A DNA stretch of 7,056 nucleotides from DTU089 sp002440045. GTDB taxonomy: Bacteria; Bacillota; Clostridia; Oscillospirales; Acutalibacteraceae. The stretch lies in assembly GCA_937885695.1 (NCBI GenBank), contig CALABP010000061.1:1-7056 (forward strand), given 5' to 3'. This document shows positions 1-5,051 of this stretch, one piece after another (position 1 is the stretch's first letter; each line of letters begins with the position of its first letter). The position numbers and the translations under genes were made by a program. The notes below the pieces were generated by a model, which did not search any database, was not told the origin of the DNA, and was given only the letters and a program-made list of their open reading frames with translations.

Positions 1-54
1 GGACGCTAGACAAAACACTAAAATATCTCTGTCCGATTTTATGGGTATAGTTTA

Positions 55-86
55 CTAACGGCTAAAAGCTAACAGCTAACGGCTAG
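55..86 (-). repeat. Tandem heptamer repeat array (left copy)
   Basis: On the + strand the stretch reads as four successive 7-mers, CTAACGG, CTAAAAG, CTAACAG and CTAACGG, followed by CTAG. Read in the direction of the HAD gene this is a TAGCNNT-type heptamer repeated in tandem. It overlaps the last codons of that gene and supplies its TAG stop. A related array with the same orientation relative to transcription lies just after thrS; 19 of 20 bases match over the shared core. The repeat is plain in the sequence, but its function is unknown. Short heptamer repeats of this general kind are known from some bacterial genomes, for example the STRR repeats of filamentous cyanobacteria. Confidence 0.8.
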
Positions 87-767
87 TCCGTCCAACAGTT
101 TTTCGATTTCCCGAAGCGAGCGGACTGTAAACGTCGGGATTATTTCGGCGTTTTTGCCGGCGGGTTTATTTTCAAAAAGCACAGTTTTAATGCCGTAGGC
201 GTTTCCGCCCGAAATATCCGCCGAAAGCGAGTCGCCGATTAAAATAACGCTCTCTTTCTCGGGGAACGACAGCGCCTTGAAAACTGCGTCGAAAAACTCC
301 TTAGAGGGCTTGTTTGCGCCGATTTCTTCCGAAATAAACAATCCGTCAAAATATTTGTCAAACGAGCACAGCGCAAGCCGCTTTTTCTGAAGCTTTACAA
401 AACCGTTTGTTACGGCATAAACGGAAAAATTTTGCTTGAGATATTTCAAAAGCTCCTCGCTGCCGTCTATCGGCACAGCCGTGTTTGCAACGATGTCTTC
501 ATAATCCTTTTCAAACTTTTCGCCGTCGCATTCAACTCCCAAAACCCGAAAGATTGTGTTCCAGCGAATGCGGCGCAATTCGTCTTTTGTAAGCTCACCT
601 CTTTCTATTTTATCCCAAAGCTTTGCGTTTTCAGAAGCAAACGTCTTTAAAACGCCCTCGGAATACGGAATGCCGTATTCCGGAAAAAGCGTTTTGATAG
701 CAAGCTTTGTGCCGGCGTCAAAGTCAAGAAGTGTGTTGTCTATGTCAATAAGGACGGTTTTAATCAT
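69..767 (-). CDS. yjjG: YjjG/YfnB-like HAD-superfamily nucleotidase
   Basis: A 232-residue cytosolic phosphatase of HAD subfamily IA. All four HAD motifs are visible: motif I D8-I-D10-N-T (nucleophile and acid/base), motif II T120-N-G, motif III K153 in GANKPSKEFF, and motif IV G178-D179-S with D184. The helical cap (about residues 15-100) and the FISEEIG..KP segment resemble YjjG/YfnB. Those proteins dephosphorylate pyrimidine nucleoside monophosphates, including non-canonical ones, as a house-cleaning step. Substrate here is inferred, not shown. The ATG lies 3 nt after the mrp stop codon, with GAAAGG (complement of 777-782) 9 nt upstream, so the two genes are probably co-transcribed and translationally coupled. 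The last five residues (LAVSC) and the stop are encoded by a heptamer repeat, so the original C-terminus may have been altered. I saw no clear terminator after it within the window. Confidence 0.9.
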   Translation of the reverse strand: MIKTVLIDIDNTLLDFDAGTKLAIKTLFPEYGIPYSEGVLKTFASENAKLWDKIERGELTKDELRRIRWNTIFRVLGVECDGEKFEKDYEDIVANTAVPIDGSEELLKYLKQNFSVYAVTNGFVKLQKKRLALCSFDKYFDGLFISEEIGANKPSKEFFDAVFKALSFPEKESVILIGDSLSADISGGNAYGIKTVLFENKPAGKNAEIIPTFTVRSLREIEKLLDGLAVSC

Positions 768-770
768 TTG

Positions 771-1592
771 TTAAAGCCTTTCTATTTTATCTGCCGTTTT
801 GTCGAGCCAGTCGCCCTCAAAGAGCTCTGTCGCGCCCGCGTCAACCGCGGCGGCAAGCTTTGTTGTTACGGGAATTTCGGCGACGGTGTCAACGCCGTAT
901 TTTTTCGCCGTTTCGGCAATTTTGCTGTCGCCGAAAATTTTGTGGCGCGAATGACAGTCGGGGCACTCAAAATATGACATATTTTCAACAAAGCCGATTA
1001 TCGGAATGTTCATAAGCGAAGCCATTTTTACGGCTTTTTCAACAATCATTCCGACAAGCTCCTGCGGCGTGCCCACAACAACGATTCCGTCAACGGGAAT
1101 GCTCTGAAAAACCGTAAGCGGCACATCGCCCGTTCCGGGGGGCATATCAACAAACATATAGTCAACGTCGCCCCACACAACGTCTGTCCAAAACTGCTTT
1201 ACGGTGCCCGCAATTACGGGGCCGCGCCAAACAACGGGGTCGGTTTCGTTTTCAAGAAGCAGGTTTACGGACATAATGCGTATGCCCGTTTTTGTTTCGC
1301 AGGGGAAAATGCCCGCGTCGCTTCCCTCGGCCCTTTTGTGAATGCCGAAAGCCTGCGGGATTGAAGGCCCTGTAATGTCCGCGTCAAGAATTGCGGTGTT
1401 AAAGCCGCGCCGTCTTAAAGTTACCGCAAGAAGCGATGTGACAAGGGATTTTCCCACGCCGCCCTTGCCGCTTACCACGGCAATTACCTTTTTGATGTGC
1501 GAAAGTCCGTTGGGCTTTTCAAGAAAGCTTTCGGGGCTTCTTGAAGAACAGCTCTCGCGGCATGTGTCACAGTTGTGTGTGCAATCGCTCAT
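771..1592 (-). CDS. mrp: Mrp/NBP35-family Fe-S cluster carrier ATPase
   Basis: A 273-residue soluble P-loop ATPase of the Mrp/ApbC/NBP35 group, which binds an Fe-S cluster and is thought to pass it to apo-proteins. Seen in the sequence: deviant Walker A SGKGGVGKS (residues 41-49), DADITGPS (70-77), the switch/Walker B segment VDMPPGTGD (148-156), and the C-terminal C210-P-D-C213 pair that in this family bridges a [4Fe-4S] cluster at the dimer interface. The N-terminus adds C4, C8, C11 and C15, a cysteine-rich extension common in anaerobe homologues. The ATG at 1590-1592 was chosen because the protein then begins with this MSxC.. extension. The open frame runs further upstream, but an in-frame ATG at 1602-1604 directly abuts the GGAG (complement of 1605-1608) and has no spacer. 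The chosen start has a rather long 12-nt spacer. It is divergent from rpmH and leads an operon with the HAD gene. Confidence 0.93.
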   Translation of the reverse strand: MSDCTHNCDTCRESCSSRSPESFLEKPNGLSHIKKVIAVVSGKGGVGKSLVTSLLAVTLRRRGFNTAILDADITGPSIPQAFGIHKRAEGSDAGIFPCETKTGIRIMSVNLLLENETDPVVWRGPVIAGTVKQFWTDVVWGDVDYMFVDMPPGTGDVPLTVFQSIPVDGIVVVGTPQELVGMIVEKAVKMASLMNIPIIGFVENMSYFECPDCHSRHKIFGDSKIAETAKKYGVDTVAEIPVTTKLAAAVDAGATELFEGDWLDKTADKIERL

Positions 1593-1623
1593 TTTAAAAA
1601 ACATCTCCGTTCGGATTCTTAAT

Positions 1624-1664
1624 AATACAAATTGTATTGTACCACAAAACTTACAAAATAGCAA
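1624..1664 (-). promoter_or_regulatory. Promoter for mrp-yjjG with overlapping dyad
   Basis: On the minus strand, TTGCTA (complement of 1659-1664) and TACAAT (complement of 1636-1641) are separated by exactly 17 bp, a good sigma-A-type match (4/6 and 5/6). Predicted transcription starts near 1629, giving a leader of roughly 37 nt. A perfect dyad, AATACAA-A-TTGTATT (1624-1638), covers the edge of the -10 and the predicted start site, so it is a candidate repressor operator. The regulator is unknown. The promoter is inferred from sequence alone. Confidence 0.6.
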
Positions 1665-1714
1665 TCGCCCGTGAAAAAACCGCCGCAAAAGGCGCCGGCT
1701 TTTAAATTAAGGTA

Positions 1715-1743
1715 TTGACAACTCGGCTCGTTTTTTATATAAT
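1715..1743 (+). promoter_or_regulatory. Consensus sigma-A promoter for rpmH operon
   Basis: TTGACA (1715-1720) and TATAAT (1738-1743) are both perfect consensus hexamers with a 17-bp spacer, which includes a T-rich run before the -10. This is as strong as a housekeeping promoter gets, and fits expression of L34 and the downstream genes. Transcription should start near 1750, leaving a leader of about 110 nt before rpmH. It is divergent from the mrp promoter; the two -35 boxes are about 50 bp apart. Confidence 0.9.
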
Positions 1744-1759
1744 GAACAATGCTATTATT

Positions 1760-1839
1760 GTGCGGTTGAGTATAACTGCGCGAAAAATTCAAAAAACAGG
1801 TCGTTATAAAACTTCTCCTACTACCGAAATTAACACCTG
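1760..1839 (+). promoter_or_regulatory. Structured 5' leader of rpmH (two hairpins)
   Basis: Two stems can be drawn in the leader. The first pairs GTGCGGTT (1760-1767) with AACTGCGC (1774-1781), with two G-U pairs and a 6-nt loop close to the predicted transcript 5' end. The second pairs 1797-1805 with 1832-1839 (CAGGT/ACCTG plus GTT/AAC with one bulged C). Its loop contains CTCC (1815-1818), which could also pair with the rpmH ribosome binding site GGAG (1851-1854). No U-tract follows either stem, so they are not terminators. They may stabilise the mRNA or control L34 translation; this is inference from hand folding. Confidence 0.3.
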
Positions 1840-1862
1840 AAAAATAGATTGGAGTAAACAAA

Positions 1863-1997
1863 ATGAAAAGAACTTATCAGCCCAAGAAAAGACACAGAAA
1901 GATGGAGCACGGCTTCAGAAAAAGAATGGCAGACAGAAACGGACGCAAGGTTCTTGCACGCCGCCGCAAAAAAGGCAGAAAGCAGCTTACATACTGA
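1863..1997 (+). CDS. rpmH: 50S ribosomal protein L34
   Basis: A 44-residue, highly basic protein matching L34 throughout: MKRTYQPKKRHRKMEHGFRK at the start, the family core RMADRNGRKVLARRRKKGRK, and the typical short end QLTY. L34 is a small structural protein of the large ribosomal subunit. The start is the only sensible ATG, with GGAG (1851-1854) 8 nt upstream, and the length is normal for the family. It opens the rpmH-rnpA-yidD-yidC-jag unit, directly behind a perfect-consensus promoter, the usual arrangement at bacterial origin regions. Confidence 0.97.
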   Translation: MKRTYQPKKRHRKMEHGFRKRMADRNGRKVLARRRKKGRKQLTY

Positions 1998-2040
1998 TAG
2001 CGGCTTTGCACTTTTTCACGGTTGCCGGTGTTAGCCGGGC

Positions 2041-2061
2041 TTAATGCACACGGTGCATTAA
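2041..2061 (+). promoter_or_regulatory. Perfect hairpin between rpmH and rnpA
   Basis: TTAATGCAC (2041-2049) and GTGCATTAA (2053-2061) are exact reverse complements around a 3-nt loop, ending 7 nt before the AGGGAG that serves as the rnpA ribosome binding site. No U-run follows, so it is not a standard terminator. It may be a processing site or a brake that lets L34 be made in large excess over RnpA. The stem is certain; the role is inferred. Confidence 0.5.
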
Positions 2062-2080
2062 TGCGTCAGGGAGAAAACAG

Positions 2081-2431
2081 GTGTCAGATTTTGTAACGCT
2101 TAAAAGCAACGGCGACTTTCGCCGTTTGTATAATCGAGGTAAGACATTAACAAATCCTGCGCTGGTTATTTATTATTCCAAAAACCGCGCGGGAATTTGT
2201 CGTATAGGCATAACTACGAGCAAAAAAATCGGTAATGCGGTCTGCCGCAACCGTTCGCGCCGCATAATTAAAGCCGCGGCAAAAGAGGTTATCCCCGAGG
2301 TTTCTTCGTGTTATGACTTTGTTTTTGTCGCAAGAAGCAAAACAAAATTCCTCAAAAGCACGCGCCTTTGCGAAATTATGCGCGAAATGCTGGCTTCGGA
2401 GGGTCTTGTTGCGGGACGGGACGGGGAATGA
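2081..2431 (+). CDS. rnpA: Ribonuclease P protein component
   Basis: A 116-residue basic protein that binds RNase P RNA and helps position pre-tRNA for 5'-leader cleavage. Family marks are visible in order: the N-terminal L7-K-..-D12-F-..-L-Y-..-G-K region, the central strand with TSKKIGNAV, and the signature RNR motif R56-N-R-S-R-R61 that lies on the RNA-binding helix. Length is normal. The start is GTG, supported by AGGGAG (2068-2073) 7 nt upstream; the ATG at 2061 is out of frame. Its stop codon overlaps the yidD start as ATGA, indicating translational coupling. Confidence 0.96.
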   Translation: MSDFVTLKSNGDFRRLYNRGKTLTNPALVIYYSKNRAGICRIGITTSKKIGNAVCRNRSRRIIKAAAKEVIPEVSSCYDFVFVARSKTKFLKSTRLCEIMREMLASEGLVAGRDGE

Positions 2432-2655
2432 AAAACATTCTTATTAAAATAATCGAGTTTTACCAAAGAAAAATATCTCCGCTTTTTTTGCCGAGGTGCC
2501 GCTATTATCCGACATGCTCGCAGTATGCTCTTGATGCCATTCGCATTCACGGCGCTTTTAAGGGCACGCTTCTTGCAATAGGGCGGCTTGCGCGTTGCAA
2601 CATACTGTTTCCCGGCGGGATTGACCCCGTGCCGCCGAAAAAAGAAAAAAAGTAA
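2428..2655 (+). CDS. yidD: Membrane protein insertion efficiency factor YidD
   Basis: A 75-residue small basic protein with the YidD signature: a predicted amphipathic N-terminal helix (KNILIKIIEFYQRKISPLF), C24-R-Y-Y-P-T-C30-S-Q-Y-A-L-D-A-I, R-C57-N and GGIDPVPP near the end. YidD associates with the inner face of the membrane and aids insertion of proteins by the Sec/YidC system. The ATG at 2428 was chosen because the family begins with this helix and because it overlaps the rnpA stop by 4 nt. An upstream in-frame ATG at 2368 would add a glycine-rich segment with no family match. The C-terminus ends in a short lysine/glutamate tail. Confidence 0.95.
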   Translation: MKNILIKIIEFYQRKISPLFLPRCRYYPTCSQYALDAIRIHGAFKGTLLAIGRLARCNILFPGGIDPVPPKKEKK

Positions 2656-2681
2656 ATCCGCGTGTAGAAAGGAACCGCAAA

Positions 2682-3635
2682 ATGACTGCAATTTACGACG
2701 TTATAAGAAAGGCGTTTTCGCTTATATTCGGTCCCGTACTTTACGCCTTTTACAACCTTACGGGGAGCTATGTGCTCTCAATCGTGGCGCTTACGCTTAT
2801 AATAAGGCTTCTTCTTTTGCCCGTTTCTATAAAACAGCAAAAGAATTCGGCAAAGCAGGTGCGCCTTAACACAAAGGTCAACAAAATAAGGCAAAAATAT
2901 GCCGGCAATCAGCAAAAAATTCAGGAGGAAACCCAGGCGCTCTATCAGCGCGAGGGCTTCGGCGCTCAGAATATGGGCTGTCTTCCTCTCACAATCCAAA
3001 TGATTGTTATGATTGGTCTTTACGGCGTTATTTATACGCCTCTTTCAAGCGTGCTTCGCTTTGCGAATACCACTATTGAAAAAATGGCTTCGGTTATGGA
3101 TATTGTAACCGAGGGCACAAACAACGCAAGAATGTATGAAATTCAGATTCTTGAACAGTTTGCGGGCTTTAAAGACAAGCTTCTTGACGGTGTAATCAGC
3201 TCCGGGCAGTACAGTGAGCTTGTTGCGCTTAAAGACAAATACCAGATTTTCGGGCTTGAACTTTCGGGTCAGCCGAATTTTAAAGAGCCGAGCGCACTTT
3301 GGCTTATTCCGATTCTTGCCTTCCTTACATCAATGCTTTCCGCGGTTTATATGTACATAAAGCAAAGAAAGCAAAATCCCGAAATGGCAAAGAACCCCGC
3401 AATGGGCTGTATGGCGTTTATGTCCCCCGTGATGTCGCTTGTGTTCACGTTTATGTTCCCTGCGGGCGTCGGCTTCTACTGGATAGTTTCAAATATCATT
3501 TCATTTGTTCAGCAGGTGGCGCTCACAACAATTTACAGCCCCAAAAAGGTTATTGCACAGCAGATGGTAGACGAAACCGTAATAAGGCGTTCAAAAGAAC
3601 GCAACGCGAAGCTGCGCGCAGAAAACGATAAGTAA
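2682..3635 (+). CDS. yidC: YidC/OxaA-type membrane protein insertase
   Basis: A 317-residue polytopic membrane protein that inserts and folds other membrane proteins, alone or with SecYEG. The five core helices are visible: TM1 about 28-49 with the conserved buried arginine R42 in LIIRLLLLP, TM2 about 100-120 (GCLPLTIQMIVMIGLYGVI), TM3 about 206-226, and TM4/TM5 about 243-285 (MSPVMSLVFTFMFPAGVGFYWIVSN). A charged cytoplasmic hairpin (about 50-97) lies between TM1 and TM2, and the tail is basic. No lipoprotein lipobox is seen at the N-terminus, unlike Bacillus SpoIIIJ. The TM2-TM3 segment (about 121-205) is longer than in SpoIIIJ. The start has AAAGGA (2668-2673) 8 nt upstream, and yidD lies 26 nt before it. 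Confidence 0.95.
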   Translation: MTAIYDVIRKAFSLIFGPVLYAFYNLTGSYVLSIVALTLIIRLLLLPVSIKQQKNSAKQVRLNTKVNKIRQKYAGNQQKIQEETQALYQREGFGAQNMGCLPLTIQMIVMIGLYGVIYTPLSSVLRFANTTIEKMASVMDIVTEGTNNARMYEIQILEQFAGFKDKLLDGVISSGQYSELVALKDKYQIFGLELSGQPNFKEPSALWLIPILAFLTSMLSAVYMYIKQRKQNPEMAKNPAMGCMAFMSPVMSLVFTFMFPAGVGFYWIVSNIISFVQQVALTTIYSPKKVIAQQMVDETVIRRSKERNAKLRAENDK

Positions 3636-3655
3636 TCGGTGATTAAAGAGGGTGA

Positions 3656-3691
3656 ATTTCGGCGGTATATCTGCCGATGTTTTCCCGAAAT
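3656..3691 (+). promoter_or_regulatory. Alternative hairpins between yidC and jag
   Basis: In the 91-nt gap two mutually exclusive stems can be drawn. One is short: CGGCGG (3660-3665) with CTGCCG (3671-3676), 6 bp with one G-U. The other is longer-range: ATTTCGG (3656-3662) with CCGAAAT (3685-3691). They share bases 3660-3662. Neither is followed by a U-run, so readthrough into jag is expected. A role in mRNA processing or stability is possible but unsupported. Confidence 0.3.
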
Positions 3692-3726
3692 CAGTCAGCG
3701 GCTACAAAAGAAATAAGGTGTAATTT

Positions 3727-4734
3727 ATGATAAAAGAAGCAATCGGCGTTGCCGCCACAATAGAAGAGGCAAGGCAGCAGGCGTTAAGAACGCTCAGCGC
3801 TCCTGCCGAGGCAGAGGTTAAGCTCGAAATTCTTGAGCAGCCCAAAAAGAAAATTCTCGGACTTTTCGGCGGCGCACAGGCAAAGGTCAAAGCATATTAT
3901 GACGACGGCAAAAAAGAGAAAGCCGAAAAGAAACCCGTAAAAGAAGCCCCCAAGGCTGTTGAAAAGAAAAGGGAAGAAGCGCCCGTTCAAAAGAAGAAAG
4001 AAAGCGCAAAGCCCGAAAAAAAGATTGAGAAAAAGCCCGCAAAGCAGGAGCCTCAAAAAGCGGCGCCCGCTGTGAAAAAAGAGCCTGAAATTGACCTTTC
4101 CGCGGTCGAAGCAAAAGAGTCCGACGCAACAAAATATCTTGAAGACGTTCTTTCAAAAATGGGCTTTGACGGCGCAAAAGTAACCGTTAAAGAGGTCGGC
4201 GAGGATCTTTATTTTGAAATCGCCTGCGACGAGGACTACGGCAACATAATCGGCAGACGCGGCGAAACTCTTGACGCGCTTCAGTACCTTACAAGACTTT
4301 TCGTTAACAGAGCGTCCGATGACAACAAGCGTGTTTCGCTTAACGTCGGCGATTACAGAGAAAGAAGAAAAGAAACTCTTAAAGGCCTTGCCGCACGCCA
4401 GGCTGAAAGAGCTTTAAGAATAGGCAGAAGCTGCACGCTTGAGCCGATGAACCCCTATGAGCGCAGAATTATTCATACCGCAATTCAGGGTATAGACGGC
4501 GTAACGTCACATTCCGTAGGCGAGGGCGACAACAGACGTGTTGTTATAATCCCCGAAAACGCCCGCGACAGACGCGACCGCAGAAATTACGGCGGCAGAC
4601 GCGAAAAGCGCGCTCCGTACGTTCCCGAGACTCCCAAAGAGCCGAGAGAGCAGAAGGTTGACGCCGTTTCTTCAAGCCGTTACGGCAAAATCGAGCCGAG
4701 AAAGCCCGCCGCGCCGTCAAGCGAAGAAGAATAA
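3727..4734 (+). CDS. jag: RNA-binding protein Jag/KhpB (Jag-N, KH, R3H)
   Basis: A 335-residue protein with the Jag/KhpB architecture. The Jag-N domain (about 1-57) carries K39-x-KKILGLFG48. A lysine/glutamate/proline/alanine-rich linker follows (about 61-125). The KH domain (about 135-210) has the G176-R-R-G179 loop, and the R3H domain (about 215-277) ends with the R246-R-I-I-H250 core. KhpB works with KhpA as an RNA chaperone, and in several Firmicutes it affects cell elongation, division or sporulation. An extra Arg/Pro-rich, likely disordered tail (about 278-335) makes it longer than compact homologues. AAGGTG (3715-3720) is 6 nt before the ATG. It is the last gene of the rpmH unit. No terminator separates it from the thrS promoter, so some readthrough into the T-box is likely. 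Confidence 0.94.
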   Translation: MIKEAIGVAATIEEARQQALRTLSAPAEAEVKLEILEQPKKKILGLFGGAQAKVKAYYDDGKKEKAEKKPVKEAPKAVEKKREEAPVQKKKESAKPEKKIEKKPAKQEPQKAAPAVKKEPEIDLSAVEAKESDATKYLEDVLSKMGFDGAKVTVKEVGEDLYFEIACDEDYGNIIGRRGETLDALQYLTRLFVNRASDDNKRVSLNVGDYRERRKETLKGLAARQAERALRIGRSCTLEPMNPYERRIIHTAIQGIDGVTSHSVGEGDNRRVVIIPENARDRRDRRNYGGRREKRAPYVPETPKEPREQKVDAVSSSRYGKIEPRKPAAPSSEEE

Positions 4735-4746
4735 ATTAAAATTTTG

Positions 4747-4775
4747 TTGACAAAACAAAACATAAAGTATACAAT
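4747..4775 (+). promoter_or_regulatory. Promoter for T-box/thrS
   Basis: TTGACA (4747-4752) and TACAAT (4770-4775) are 17 bp apart, a near-perfect sigma-A promoter starting 13 nt after the jag stop. Transcription should begin near 4782, just before the first strand of the T-box stem I. A TTTTGT-TG-ACAAAA inverted repeat (4742-4755) covers the -35 box and could be an operator or chance. Confidence 0.85.
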
Positions 4776-4782
4776 GGTTTTA

Positions 4783-5023
4783 AATCTATGACGGAGAAAA
4801 GTAGCTTCGGCACTGTTTTCAGAGAGCGCGCCGGCAGGTGAAAGGCGCGAAACGGTACGGTGCGAAAACCCCTCCCGAGAGAGGCGCGAGGTGCGTTTTG
4901 CAATAAGCGCTTACGTTTCACCGCGTTAAGGTGGCTTCAAGCGGCGGCAGTTTTTGCCGCAATTTGGGTGGAACCGTGGAGTTATTGCTTCATCCCATTT
5001 TTGGGATGGAGCTTTATTTTTTT
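4783..5023 (+). promoter_or_regulatory. Threonine T-box riboswitch (thrS leader)
   Basis: The leader has the recognisable parts of a tRNA-sensing T-box. Stem I contains AGTA (4800-4803), CAGAGAG (4820-4826) and GGTGAAAG (4837-4844), with helices such as GCACTG (4810-4815)/CGGTGC (4858-4863). The bases GAAAACC (4864-4870) sit where the specifier loop is expected and contain ACC, a threonine codon (4868-4870). A stem III hairpin spans 4944-4960. The T-box sequence TTTGGGTGGAACCG (4963-4976) forms an antiterminator: TGGG (4965-4968) with CCCA (4994-4997), a 7-nt TGGAACC bulge, and GTGGAG (4976-4981) with CTTCAT (4988-4993). This excludes the terminator. Uncharged tRNA-Thr should bind and switch thrS on. 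The TGGA of the bulge predicts a U discriminator base in the tRNA. Confidence 0.93.
4987..5023 (+). terminator. T-box intrinsic terminator before thrS
   Basis: A 10-bp stem, GCTTCATCCC (4987-4996) with GGGATGGAGC (5003-5012, one G-U pair) and a 6-nt ATTTTT loop, runs straight into TTTATTTTTTT (5013-5023). It shares 4988-4996 with the antiterminator, so the two are exclusive. It is expected to stop transcription when tRNA-Thr is charged. Confidence 0.93.
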
Positions 5024-5051
5024 ACAGAGATATGAGAAAGGAATGATATTA

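Noticed and set aside
1..54. Terminator or gene fragment at the left edge
   Set aside because: No convincing stem with a U-run for the HAD unit and no readable coding segment in so short a stretch.
1593..1688. Upstream extension of mrp in the same frame
   Set aside because: It runs through the promoter and leader, and the extra residues do not resemble the family. The MSxC start at 1592 fits homologues.
1676..1704. Possible hairpin between the divergent promoters
   Set aside because: Only CGCC/GGCG pairs cleanly. It lies upstream of both promoters, where a terminator would have no transcript to act on.
1619..1861. 80-codon open frame on the minus strand in the divergent region
   Set aside because: It spans the rpmH leader and both promoters and has no protein-like features or start signal.
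1593..1862. A replication origin in the divergent intergenic region
   Set aside because: No DnaA-box-like 9-mers were seen on either strand, and dnaA is not adjacent in the window.
2368..2427. Longer yidD starting at ATG 2368
   Set aside because: The added 20 residues overlap rnpA and have no YidD character. ATG 2428 gives the normal length and a 4-nt overlap.
4860..5051. Open frame extending thrS 64 codons upstream
   Set aside because: It lies across the T-box stem I, antiterminator and terminator, has no family match, and a good ribosome binding site precedes ATG 5052.
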